From: Burkholderia sp.
Lineage (GTDB): Bacteria; Pseudomonadota; Gammaproteobacteria; Burkholderiales; Burkholderiaceae
Length of the DNA: 31,399 bases
Assembly: GCA_030151225.1 (NCBI GenBank)
Contig: JASLEG010000014.1
Span: 1-31,399, forward strand
Reading direction: 5' to 3'
Positions within the stretch are counted from its first letter, which is position 1, and the number at the start of each line of letters is the position of its first letter. Shown here in pieces: positions 13,939 through 22,553 of this stretch. A program made the position numbers and the translations under genes. The notes under the pieces are model-generated. The model was not told where the DNA came from. It worked only from the letters and a program-made list of their open reading frames with translations, and made no database searches.

Positions 13939-16002
13939 ATGCGTTATCCGAACCTGTTCAAGCCCATGACGCTCAATCAGCTGACCTTGCGCAATCGCAT
14001 CGTCAGCACAGCGCATGCCGAAGTGTATGCGGAGCCGGGCGGCCTGCCTGGCGACCGCTACATCCGCTACTACGAAGAAAAGGCGAAGGGCGGCGTCGGC
14101 CTCGCGATCTGCGGCGGCTCCAGTCCGGTTTCGATCGACAGCCCGCAGGGCTGGTGGAAATCGGTGAACCTGTCGACCGACAAGATCATCGATCCGCTCA
14201 CGCGTCTCGCCGACACGATGCACCAGCACGGCGCGAAGATCATGATCCAGGCGACGCACATGGGCCGTCGCTCGTCGTTCCACGGCGAGCACTGGCCGCA
14301 CCTGATGTCGCCGTCGGGCGTGCGCGAGCCGGTGCACCGCGGTAACGCCAAGATCATCGAGATCGAGGAAATCCGCCGCATCATCTCCGACTTCGCGGCC
14401 GCGGCCAGGCGCGTGCAGGCGGCGGGCATGGACGGCATCGAGATCTCGGCGGCTCACCAGCACCTGATCGACCAGTTCTGGAGCAAGCGCTCGAACCACC
14501 GCACCGACGAATGGGGCGGCAGCCTGGAAAACCGCCTGCGCTTCGGCATCGAGGTGCTGACCGCGGTGCGCGAGGCGGTGGGCAAGGATTTCTGCGTCGG
14601 CCTGCGCATGTGCGGCGACGAATTCCACGAGGACGGCCTCGACCACGAAGCGCTGAAGGAAATCGCGCAGGCGATGTCGGAGACGGGCCTGATCGACTAC
14701 CTGAGCGTGGTGGGTTCGGGCGGCGACACGCACAACACGATCGCCAACTGCATGCCGCCGATGGCGCTGCCGCCGGAGCCGTTCGTGCACCTCGCGGCCG
14801 GCATCAAGTCGGTGGTGAAGATCCCCGTGATGCACGCACAGAGCATCCGCGACGCGGGCCAGGCCGAGCGCCTGCTCGCCACCGGCATGATCGACCTGGT
14901 GGGCATGACGCGCGCGCAGATCGCCGATCCGCACATGGTGATCAAGATCCGCGACGGCCGCGAGGACGAAATCAAGCAGTGCGTCGGCGCGAACTACTGC
15001 ATCGACCGCCAGTACAACGGTCTCGACGTGCTGTGCATCCAGAACGCGGCCACCTCGCGCGAATCCACGATGCCGCACGTGATCGAGAAGTCGCGCGGCC
15101 CGAAGCGCAAGGTGGTGGTGGTGGGCGCGGGCCCGGCCGGCCTCGAGGCGGCGCGCGTGGCGAAGCTGCGCGGCCACGACGTCGTGCTGTTCGAGAAGAA
15201 CGCGGAAGTGGGCGGCCAGGTGATGATCGCGGCGAAGGCGCCGCAACGCGAGCAGATGTCGGGGATCATCCGCTGGTTCGACATGGAAACCAGGCGCCTC
15301 GGCGTGGACCGCCGCCTGGGCGTGGCCGCCGACGAGAAGATGATCATGGCCGAGAAGCCGGACATCGTGGTGCTGGCCACCGGCGGTTCGAGCTTCACCT
15401 GGCAGGTGCCGGGCTGGGGCGTCGAGCAGGGCCTCGCGGTCAGCTCCTGGGACATCCTCACGGGCAAGGTCGAGCCGAAGAAGAACGTGCTGCTGTTCGA
15501 CGGCGTCAGCACGCACGCGGGCGCGGGCGTGGCCGACTTCATGGCGAGCCGCGGCTCGCTGGTGGAAGTCGTCACGCCGGACGTGAAGGTGGCCGACGAT
15601 TGCGGCGGCACGACCTTCCCGATCTTCTATCGCCGCCTCTACGCCTTCGGCGTGGTGCCGACCCCGAACACCATGCTCGACCGCGTGTACGAGGAAGACG
15701 GCAAGCTGATCGCCGTGCTGCGCAACGAATACACGGAAGAGCTGGAAGAGCGCGCCGTCGATCAGGTGGTGATCGAGAACGGCTCCTCGCCGAACGACGA
15801 GCTGTACTGGAAGCTGAAGCCGGAATCGCTGAACCGCGGCCAGATCGATCCGCACACGCTGTTCGCGGCCGAGCCGCAGCCGTGCCTGTCGGAAGAGCTC
15901 GGCAACGGCCGCTTCCTGCTGTTCCGCGTGGGCGACTGCATCTCGATGCACAACGTCCATGGCGCGATCTATGACTCGCTGCGTCTCGTGAAGGACTTCT
16001 GA
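13939..16002 (+). CDS. dgcA: Dimethylglycine demethylase subunit DgcA
   Basis: This flavoenzyme, with DgcB, demethylates dimethylglycine to sarcosine. It has 687 residues built like trimethylamine dehydrogenase: an Old-Yellow-Enzyme FMN barrel at about 1-345, a cysteine-bearing linker, and an FAD/NAD(P)-type double Rossmann region beginning KRKVVVVGAGPAGLEAARVA near 391. The linker has Cys348, Cys354 and Cys366. The position of the remaining cluster cysteine of trimethylamine dehydrogenase is Ala351 (CVGANYC), so the 4Fe-4S site is incomplete by comparison. The start ATG has AGAGG upstream, 48 bp after the broken DUF5943-like gene, and dgcB follows after 2 bp. Substrate assignment rests on the fixed dgcAB-etfAB-gbcAB neighbourhood. 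Confidence 0.93.
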   Translation: MRYPNLFKPMTLNQLTLRNRIVSTAHAEVYAEPGGLPGDRYIRYYEEKAKGGVGLAICGGSSPVSIDSPQGWWKSVNLSTDKIIDPLTRLADTMHQHGAKIMIQATHMGRRSSFHGEHWPHLMSPSGVREPVHRGNAKIIEIEEIRRIISDFAAAARRVQAAGMDGIEISAAHQHLIDQFWSKRSNHRTDEWGGSLENRLRFGIEVLTAVREAVGKDFCVGLRMCGDEFHEDGLDHEALKEIAQAMSETGLIDYLSVVGSGGDTHNTIANCMPPMALPPEPFVHLAAGIKSVVKIPVMHAQSIRDAGQAERLLATGMIDLVGMTRAQIADPHMVIKIRDGREDEIKQCVGANYCIDRQYNGLDVLCIQNAATSRESTMPHVIEKSRGPKRKVVVVGAGPAGLEAARVAKLRGHDVVLFEKNAEVGGQVMIAAKAPQREQMSGIIRWFDMETRRLGVDRRLGVAADEKMIMAEKPDIVVLATGGSSFTWQVPGWGVEQGLAVSSWDILTGKVEPKKNVLLFDGVSTHAGAGVADFMASRGSLVEVVTPDVKVADDCGGTTFPIFYRRLYAFGVVPTPNTMLDRVYEEDGKLIAVLRNEYTEELEERAVDQVVIENGSSPNDELYWKLKPESLNRGQIDPHTLFAAEPQPCLSEELGNGRFLLFRVGDCISMHNVHGAIYDSLRLVKDF

Positions 16003-16004
16003 CG

Positions 16005-17930
16005 ATGAATCCGGCTTTCCTGATTACCGCGCTGCTCTGGCTGTCGGTGGCGGGGCTCGCGTTCGCGGTCGCGAAACGCTCCGCGTTCTGGCGCGTCGGC
16101 CGGGCCACGGCGCCCGGCGCGTTCGGCATCGGCAACCTGTTCACCATCCCGAAGCGCTATTTCGTGGACCTGCACCACGTGGTGGCGCGCGATCCGTACA
16201 TCGCCAGGACCCACGTGGCCACGGCGGGCGGCGCGATCGGCGCGCTGGCGCTGGTGTTCGTCAACTACGGCCTGGCGATCTACTCGCCGTGGCTCGACAA
16301 GCTGATCTTCCTCGCGGCGCTCGCGATGCTGGTGGGGGCCGTGTTCGTGTGGCGCCGCCGTGCCGCGAAGGACGTGCCGGCCCGCCTGTCGCGCGGCCCG
16401 TGGAATACGCTGCCCTTGCTGCTCGGCTCGTTCGCGCTCGGCCTCGTGCTGTTCGCGGTGGTGCCGGCCGGCGCGATGTCGGGCGCGTTCGCGGTGCTCT
16501 GCGCCGTGCTGATCGCGATCGGCGCGTTCGCGATGACCTTCGGCGCCGCCCGTGGCGGCCCGATGAAGCACGCGATCGCCGGCCTGCTGCACCTGGCCTT
16601 CCATCCGCGCCAGGAACGCTTCGCGGGCAGCCGCGACGGCTACACCGGCAACGGCACCGCCGTGCCGCCCACCGCGCTGAAGCTGCCCGACATCGAGCAG
16701 CAGGAATACGGTGTCGGCAAGCCCGTGGAATTCCGCTGGAACCAGCTGCTGAGCTTCGACGCCTGCGTGCAGTGCGGCAAGTGCGAGGCCGCGTGCCCCG
16801 CGTTCGCCTCGGGTCAGCCGCTGAACCCGAAGAAGCTGATTCAGGATCTGGTGACCGGCATGGCCGGCGGCACCGATGCCGCCTACGCCGGCAGCCCCAC
16901 CCCGGGCATTCCGGTGGGCCGCCACGGCGGCGAGCCGAACGGCCCGATCGTGTCGGGCCTGATCGACGCCGACACGCTGTGGTCGTGCACCACCTGCCGC
17001 GCCTGCGTGCAGGAGTGCCCGATGCTGATCGAGCACGTGGACGCGATCGTCGACATGCGCCGCAACCAGACGCTCGTGCACGGCACGGTGCCGGGCAAGG
17101 GCGCGGAAACCATCGCCAACCTGCGCGAGACCGGCACGATGGGCGGCTTCGACACCGCCGCGCGCTACGACTGGTCGGTGGACCTGCAGGCGCCGGTGGC
17201 ACAGCCGGGCCGCCCGGTGGACGTGCTGATCGTGGCCGGCGAGGGCGCCTTCGACATGCGCTACCAGCGCACGCTGCGCGCCTTCATCAAGGTGCTGAAC
17301 AAGGCCGGCGTGGATTACGCGGTGCTGGGCCGTGCCGAGACCGATACCGGCGACACCGCGCGCCGGCTCGGCGACGAGGCCACCTTCCAGCTGATGGCGA
17401 AGCAGCTGATCGCCACGCTCGACACGCTGTCGTTCAAGCAGATCGTGACGGCCGACCCGCACGTGATGCACAGCCTGCGCAACGAATACCGGGCGCTCGG
17501 CGCCCGCTACACGGTCAAGCATCACACCGCGTTGGTGGCCGAGCTGGCCGAGGCCGGCAGGATCAAGCCCCAGGCCACCGAGGCGCTGCGCGAGAAGACG
17601 ATCACGTATCACGATCCGTGCTACCTCGGCCGCTACAACGGCGAGACCGAAGCGCCGCGCAAGCTGCTCAGGGCGATCGGCATCCAGGTGGTGGAGATGG
17701 AGCGCAACGGCATGCGGGGTCGCTGCTGCGGCGGTGGCGGCGGTGCGCCGCTCACCGACATCCCGGGCAAGCAGCGGATCCCGGACATCCGCATCGCCGA
17801 CGCGCGCGCCATCGGCGCCGACGTGGTGGCGGTGGGTTGCCCGAACTGCACGGCGATGCTCGAAGGCGTGGTGGGCCCGCGCCCGGACGTGCTCGACGTG
17901 GCCGAACTCGTCGCCGCCTCGCTGGAGTGA
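16005..17930 (+). CDS. dgcB: Dimethylglycine demethylase Fe-S subunit DgcB
   Basis: This 641-residue membrane iron-sulfur protein passes electrons from DgcA towards the quinone pool. It has about five membrane helices (near 5-23, 72-92, 99-116, 136-156 and 160-180). Two ferredoxin-type 4Fe-4S motifs follow, Cys254-257-260-264 and Cys328-331-334-338. The C-terminal part has the CCG-type motifs of heterodisulfide-reductase-like proteins (YHDPCYLGRYN and GRCCGGGGG). The layout resembles GlpC/HdrD-type subunits fused to a membrane anchor. It starts 2 bp after dgcA and is followed 4 bp later by etfA. Whether electrons flow DgcA-DgcB-quinone or through the adjacent ETF is not settled by sequence. 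Confidence 0.92.
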   Translation: MNPAFLITALLWLSVAGLAFAVAKRSAFWRVGRATAPGAFGIGNLFTIPKRYFVDLHHVVARDPYIARTHVATAGGAIGALALVFVNYGLAIYSPWLDKLIFLAALAMLVGAVFVWRRRAAKDVPARLSRGPWNTLPLLLGSFALGLVLFAVVPAGAMSGAFAVLCAVLIAIGAFAMTFGAARGGPMKHAIAGLLHLAFHPRQERFAGSRDGYTGNGTAVPPTALKLPDIEQQEYGVGKPVEFRWNQLLSFDACVQCGKCEAACPAFASGQPLNPKKLIQDLVTGMAGGTDAAYAGSPTPGIPVGRHGGEPNGPIVSGLIDADTLWSCTTCRACVQECPMLIEHVDAIVDMRRNQTLVHGTVPGKGAETIANLRETGTMGGFDTAARYDWSVDLQAPVAQPGRPVDVLIVAGEGAFDMRYQRTLRAFIKVLNKAGVDYAVLGRAETDTGDTARRLGDEATFQLMAKQLIATLDTLSFKQIVTADPHVMHSLRNEYRALGARYTVKHHTALVAELAEAGRIKPQATEALREKTITYHDPCYLGRYNGETEAPRKLLRAIGIQVVEMERNGMRGRCCGGGGGAPLTDIPGKQRIPDIRIADARAIGADVVAVGCPNCTAMLEGVVGPRPDVLDVAELVAASLE

Positions 17931-17934
17931 TTCG

Positions 17935-19095
17935 ATGAACACGATCAAACGTATCGATCCGCGCCGGCCCTTCGTGGTCACGCCGGCCGGACTCAGGCGC
18001 ATCACGCTCGGCGAGGTGGGCTCCGGCGCCGCCAGCCAGGCGCACTGGACCGGCCACGCGCATCACGATGCGCCGAAGCCGATCCGCAGCGTGGAGGCCG
18101 CCGAGCACGTGCTGCTGGTGGTGGGCCACCCCGAGCGCGGCGCGCTCGACGATCACACGCGCCAGACGGCTGCCGCTGCCGCGCTGCTGGCCGACGCGCG
18201 CACCGAAGTCGTGCTGCTGTCGTTCGGCGAACTGAAGGACGAGGTGGCCGAGCTCGGCATCGACAAGCTGATCGAGCTGCCCGGCTTCGAGCGCCGCGCG
18301 TTCGCGCCGGAGGCCGAGCTGCAGGCGCTGCTGGCCTGCGCCGCCGCGCTCGCGCCGCGCCACGTGTTCGTGCCCGACAACGCCACCGGCGACGGCGACC
18401 TCGGCCGCCGCTATGCCGCCGCGCTCGGCGCGAGCGTGGCCGCCAACGTGGTGGAGATCGACGCGAGGCACGTGGGCGTGTATGCCGACGCGAAGCGCGT
18501 GTTCTGCACGCGCTCGCTGCCCGAGGTCGTGCTGCTGGCGCCGAACGCGGTGGAGCCGAAGCTGCCCTTCGTGGGCGCCGCGCGCAAGCTCGATGCACCG
18601 TTCGCGCTCGGCACCGGCACCGCACGCGGTTATCGCGATCTCGGCATGGAGGAACTCGACGCGGCCCAGGTCGCGCTGGAGGAAGCCGACTTCATCGTGT
18701 CGGCCGGCAACGGCGTGACCGACATCGGCGCGTTCGAGCAGCTGGCCGGCGTGTTCGGCGCGGCGATCGGCGCGAGCCGGGTGGCCGTGGACAACGGTCA
18801 CTTCACGCGCGACAAGCAGGTGGGCGCGACCGGCAAGACGGTCGAGGCCAGCCTCTACATCGCGTTCGGCATCTCGGGCGCCGTGCAGCATCTGCAGGGC
18901 ATCAAGGATTGCCGCCACGTGATCGCAGTGAACCTCGACGCCAGCGCGCCGATCGCCAAGCGCGCCAACCTCACCGTGGTGGGCGACGCGCAGGCCACCA
19001 TCGCCGCGCTGATCGAACAAGTGAACGCCGCGCGCGCGGCACGCGGCCGTGCGAGCGAGCACGGCACGCGGCATCTGGAAGGAGTGGCCGCATGA
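17935..19095 (+). CDS. etfA: Electron transfer flavoprotein alpha subunit of the dgc operon
   Basis: This cytoplasmic FAD-binding subunit has 386 residues. The N-terminal half is a specialised adenine-nucleotide-alpha-hydrolase-like domain. The C-terminal half carries the ETF-alpha FAD signature: GNGVTD, then HFTRDKQVGATGKTVEASLYIAFGISGAVQHLQGI and NLDASAPIAKRANLTVVGD. It is longer at the N-terminus than general EtfA because of a leader of about 60 residues, as is usual for this locus. The ATG at 17935 has GGAG upstream. The stop overlaps the etfB start (ATGA at 19092). Gene order points to electron transfer from the dimethylglycine (and possibly sarcosine) demethylation system. Confidence 0.92.
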   Translation: MNTIKRIDPRRPFVVTPAGLRRITLGEVGSGAASQAHWTGHAHHDAPKPIRSVEAAEHVLLVVGHPERGALDDHTRQTAAAAALLADARTEVVLLSFGELKDEVAELGIDKLIELPGFERRAFAPEAELQALLACAAALAPRHVFVPDNATGDGDLGRRYAAALGASVAANVVEIDARHVGVYADAKRVFCTRSLPEVVLLAPNAVEPKLPFVGAARKLDAPFALGTGTARGYRDLGMEELDAAQVALEEADFIVSAGNGVTDIGAFEQLAGVFGAAIGASRVAVDNGHFTRDKQVGATGKTVEASLYIAFGISGAVQHLQGIKDCRHVIAVNLDASAPIAKRANLTVVGDAQATIAALIEQVNAARAARGRASEHGTRHLEGVAA

Positions 19096-19877
19096 ACGCC
19101 CCCCGCAAACTGTCGCGGATCGCCGTGCTCGTCTCGGTGGGTCGCCACCCGGTCAGCGGCACGCCGCGCTACAGCCGCAACGACGCCGCCGCGCTCGAGC
19201 TGGGCCGCAAGCTGGCCGGCCAGCACGGCGCGCAGCTCGACGTGCTGCACGCCGGCGACGCGTCGGACCCGGCGCTGGCCGATTACCTCGCGCTCGGCGC
19301 CCGCAAGGTGGAGGTGCTCGCCTGCCACCCTGGCGACGACGCGGTGGCGCCGCTCGCCGCGCGCCTGGCCGGCGTGGATCTGGTGCTGACCGGCACCCGC
19401 GCCGAGGGCGCGTTCGACACCGGCCTGCTGCCGTACCGGCTCGCCGCGAAGCTCGACGTGGGCCTGGCCGGCACGGCGGTGGACATCGAGGTGGCCAACG
19501 GCGAGGCGGTGATCCGCCAGTTCCTGGCGAAGGGCCTGCGCCGCAAGGTGGCGGTGACGCTGCCGGCCGTGGTGGCCGTGCATCCGCTCGCCAGCGTCGA
19601 GCCGCGCTACGCCTATGCGCGCCAGCGCGCCGGCAGCATCGCCGAGGTCGCCACGCAGGCGGCGCCCGCTGCCGATCTGGCGGACTGGAAGGCCGCGCCG
19701 ACCGAGCGCAAACCCGTCAAGCTGGTGGCCGCCGAGAAGCGCTCCGGACACGCGCGGATGCTGTCCGCGACCACCACCGAAAGCCGCGGCGGCAACGTCG
19801 TAATTGAGGGGAGTTCGGTCGAAAAAGCACAAGTGATACTGGCGTATTTGCGCGAGCATCAACTGATCGATTACTGA
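19092..19877 (+). CDS. etfB: Electron transfer flavoprotein beta subunit of the dgc operon
   Basis: The partner of the preceding ETF alpha subunit, 261 residues. The start chosen is the ATG at 19092 inside the etfA stop, with GGAG at 19081-19084. Reading further upstream would run into etfA. ETF-beta features include an N-terminal strand (RIAVLVSVGRHPVSG), the YSRNDAAALELGRKL segment, VDLVLTGTRAEGAFDTGLLPYRLAAKLDV in the nucleotide-binding core, and LPAVVAVHPLASVEPRYAYA near the C-terminal half. It is divergent from housekeeping EtfB, so a dedicated pair is likely. The tail ends shortly before gbcA. Confidence 0.9.
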   Translation: MNAPRKLSRIAVLVSVGRHPVSGTPRYSRNDAAALELGRKLAGQHGAQLDVLHAGDASDPALADYLALGARKVEVLACHPGDDAVAPLAARLAGVDLVLTGTRAEGAFDTGLLPYRLAAKLDVGLAGTAVDIEVANGEAVIRQFLAKGLRRKVAVTLPAVVAVHPLASVEPRYAYARQRAGSIAEVATQAAPAADLADWKAAPTERKPVKLVAAEKRSGHARMLSATTTESRGGNVVIEGSSVEKAQVILAYLREHQLIDY

Positions 19878-19929
19878 TTCGCAGCCCCTGCACACGGGCT
19901 GCAACCAAGGATGGAAGCCGGAGCACACG

Positions 19930-21171
19930 ATGAATCAAACCGTAGACATTCGCGCGCTGGTGGAGCGCCGCAAAGAGGGCTACAGCCTGGAGGCGCCGTT
20001 CTATCTGAGCGAGGAAATCTTCCAGCTCGACATGGACGCGATCTTCCGCAAGCACTGGATCCAGGTGGCGATCGAGCCGGACGTGCCGGAACCGGGCGAC
20101 TACGTGACGGTTGAGCTCGGCAGCGATTCGATCCTGATCGTGCGCGACGACGACATGGAAATCCGCGCGTTCCACAACGTCTGCCGCCACCGCGGCGCCC
20201 GCCTCTGCAACGAGGACAAGGGCTCGGTCGGCAACATCGTGTGCCCGTACCACAGCTGGACCTACAACCTCACCGGCGCGCTGATGTTCGCCGAGCACAT
20301 GGGCGAGAAGTTCGACCGCTGCAAGCACAGCCTGAAGTCGGTGCACCTGCAGAACCTGGGCGGCCTGCTGTTCGTGTGCCTGGCCGAGGAGCCGCCGGCC
20401 GACTTCGAGCAGTTGCGCGCCGCGATGGAGCCGTACCTGCTGCCGCACGATCTGCCGAACACCAAGATCGCCGCGCAGATCGACATCATCGAGGAAGGCA
20501 ACTGGAAGCTCACGATGGAGAACAACCGCGAGTGCTATCACTGCGTGGCGAACCATCCGGAGCTGACCATCTCGCTGTACGAATACGGCTTCGGCTACCA
20601 GCCGTCGCCGGCCACGGCCGAAGGCATGGCCGCGTTCGAGCGCACCTGCGACGAGCGCGAGAAGCAGTGGGGCGAAATGGGCCTGCCGTCGGTCGAGGTG
20701 GAGCGCCTGCTCGACACCACCGGCTTCCGCACCCAGCGCCTGCCGCTCGACCGCGCCGGCGAATCGCAGACGCTCGACGCGAAGGCCGCCTCGAAGAAGC
20801 TGCTCGGCGAATTCGCGCAGGCCGACCTCGGCGGCCTGTCGTTCTGGACCCAGCCGAACTCGTGGCATCACTTCATGGCCGACCACATCGTCACCTTCTC
20901 GGTGATCCCGCTGTCGGCCGGCAAGACGCTGGTGCGCACCAAGTGGCTCGTGCACAAGGACGCGAAGGAAGGCATCGACTACGACGTCAAGAACCTCACG
21001 GCCGTGTGGAACGCCACCAACGACCAGGATCGCGCGCTCGTGGAATTCTCGCAGCGCGGTGCCTCGAGCAGCGCGTACGAGCCGGGCCCGTACTCGCCGT
21101 TCACCGAAGGCCTCGTCGAGAAGTTTTCGGCGTGGTACATCGGACGCATGGCTGCACACCTGGGCGCCTGA
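19930..21171 (+). CDS. gbcA: Glycine betaine monooxygenase oxygenase subunit GbcA
   Basis: This Rieske non-haem iron oxygenase demethylates glycine betaine to dimethylglycine, releasing formaldehyde. It has 413 residues. The Rieske 2Fe-2S ligands are Cys85, His87, Cys105 and His108 (CRH...CPYH). The mononuclear iron site is His204 and His209 in ECYHCVANH, with a late Asp in the NDQD segment near 365-367. GGAG lies 8 nt before the ATG, and the gap to etfB is 52 bp. gbcB, the reductase, follows after another 52 bp. The pairing with gbcB and dgcAB separates it from other Rieske oxygenases such as carnitine or stachydrine demethylases. Confidence 0.94.
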   Translation: MNQTVDIRALVERRKEGYSLEAPFYLSEEIFQLDMDAIFRKHWIQVAIEPDVPEPGDYVTVELGSDSILIVRDDDMEIRAFHNVCRHRGARLCNEDKGSVGNIVCPYHSWTYNLTGALMFAEHMGEKFDRCKHSLKSVHLQNLGGLLFVCLAEEPPADFEQLRAAMEPYLLPHDLPNTKIAAQIDIIEEGNWKLTMENNRECYHCVANHPELTISLYEYGFGYQPSPATAEGMAAFERTCDEREKQWGEMGLPSVEVERLLDTTGFRTQRLPLDRAGESQTLDAKAASKKLLGEFAQADLGGLSFWTQPNSWHHFMADHIVTFSVIPLSAGKTLVRTKWLVHKDAKEGIDYDVKNLTAVWNATNDQDRALVEFSQRGASSSAYEPGPYSPFTEGLVEKFSAWYIGRMAAHLGA

Positions 21172-21223
21172 GGCGCTCCGGGCGACGACACACAGCACTG
21201 ACAGGTAACAGGCGGAGCAAGAG

Positions 21224-22369
21224 ATGATGCGAGATGCCGCGAACTTCGAACCGGTGGACAGCCGCGTGACCCAGCCCGAGTTCTGGCGCGAGGTGCCGGA
21301 ACGCTGGACCAGCGATGCGGAGGAAACGCTGATCTGCTGCCACGTGCGGCAGGAAACGCACGACGTGAAGAGCTTCTTCTTCCGCTCGCCGGCCGGCCGC
21401 TCGTTCGCGTTCGAGCCGGGCCAGTTCGTCACGCTCGAGCTGGACATCGAGGGCGAGACGGTGAACCGCTGCTACACGATCTCGTCGTCGCCGGCGCGGC
21501 CGCACACGATCGCGATCACGGTCAAGCGCGTGCCGGGCGGCCAGGTGTCGAACTGGCTGCACGACAACCTGCAGGCCGGCGCGCCGGTGCGGGTGCTCGG
21601 CCCGGCCGGCGAATTCACCTGCGCGCGCCACCCGGCCCGCAAGTACCTGTTCCTGTCGGCCGGCTCGGGCATCACTCCGCTGATGTCGATGAGCCGCGCC
21701 TACTACGACCTGGCCGAGGATCGCGACATCGTGTTCGTGCACAGCGCGCGCACGCCGGACGACATCATCTTCCCGCGCGAAATCGACATGATCGCGTCGA
21801 GCCAGAACAACTTCCGCACCGCGTTCGTGTGCGAGCGCGTGGGCAGCCGCACCAACTGGCCGGGCATCACGGGCTACCTGTCGCTGCCGCTGCTCAAGCT
21901 GATCGCGCCGGACTTCATGGAGCGCGAGGTGTTCACCTGCGGTCCGGCGCCGTACATGAAGGCCGTGCGCGAGCTGCTGACCGAGGCCGGTTTCGACCAG
22001 AAGCAGTATCACGAGGAAAGCTTCTCGTTCGAAACCATGCTGGACGAGGCCGCGCCGGAGACCGTGGAAACGCTGGTCGAGGAAGGCGTGCCGGTGCCCG
22101 AAACCACCCACTTCGCCGTCAGCTTCGCGAAGAGCAACCGCGAGATCTCCTGCGGCGCGGATCAGACCGTGCTGGAGGCGGCGCGCCAGGCCGGCGTGCG
22201 GCTGCCGTCGTCGTGCTCGCAGGGCATGTGCGGCACCTGCAAGGTGAAGCTCGTGTCGGGGCAGGTGGAGATGAAGCACAACGGCGGGATCCGCCAGCGC
22301 GAGATCGACAACGGCATGGTGCTGCTGTGCTGCAGCAAGCCGCTGACCGACCTCGTGGTGGAAAAGTAG
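21224..22369 (+). CDS. gbcB: Glycine betaine monooxygenase reductase subunit GbcB
   Basis: This NAD(P)H-dependent reductase feeds electrons to GbcA. It has 381 residues in the order FAD domain, NAD domain, ferredoxin domain. The flavin-binding NRCYTISSSP is near 83-92. The pyridine-nucleotide region has GSGITPLMSM and the CGP motif. The C-terminal plant-type 2Fe-2S ligands are Cys331, Cys336, Cys339 and Cys369. The start ATG is followed by a second ATG and preceded by GGAG. No terminator follows before the next operator candidate, so some read-through into the binding-protein gene is possible. Confidence 0.94.
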   Translation: MMRDAANFEPVDSRVTQPEFWREVPERWTSDAEETLICCHVRQETHDVKSFFFRSPAGRSFAFEPGQFVTLELDIEGETVNRCYTISSSPARPHTIAITVKRVPGGQVSNWLHDNLQAGAPVRVLGPAGEFTCARHPARKYLFLSAGSGITPLMSMSRAYYDLAEDRDIVFVHSARTPDDIIFPREIDMIASSQNNFRTAFVCERVGSRTNWPGITGYLSLPLLKLIAPDFMEREVFTCGPAPYMKAVRELLTEAGFDQKQYHEESFSFETMLDEAAPETVETLVEEGVPVPETTHFAVSFAKSNREISCGADQTVLEAARQAGVRLPSSCSQGMCGTCKVKLVSGQVEMKHNGGIRQREIDNGMVLLCCSKPLTDLVVEK

Positions 22370-22432
22370 GCGCGGCACACGAAGGGCAGGACGCAGCAGA
22401 GGCAGCCAGGCAAGGCGACCGGACGCGCCACA

Positions 22433-22469
22433 CGTCGCATATCGGCAAGGACGTGTCGGAAAACGACGA
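22433..22469 (+). promoter_or_regulatory. Tandem 21-bp half-sites upstream of the binding-protein gene, candidate GbdR operator
   Basis: CGTCGC at 22433, N8, AA at 22447-22448, N5 and TGTCGG at 22454 repeat the layout found before fdhA and the dipeptidase gene, with the same 21-bp spacing. The second half lacks one A of the AA pair (GA at 22468-22469). No convincing -10 was found at the same offset. The site implies that the binding-protein gene has its own promoter within the same regulon. Confidence 0.58.
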
Positions 22470-22553
22470 TACCGGGGAATTGTGGTTGCGGAACCTAGAG
22501 AGACCCACAAGGCGTGCGACGTCACGCCAACGACCACCCCAAGGAGATCGACC

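Noticed and set aside
13342..15960. An 872-codon open frame on the minus strand opposite dgcA
   Set aside because: Same compositional artefact, and it would also run through the DUF5943-like gene and dgcA antisense.
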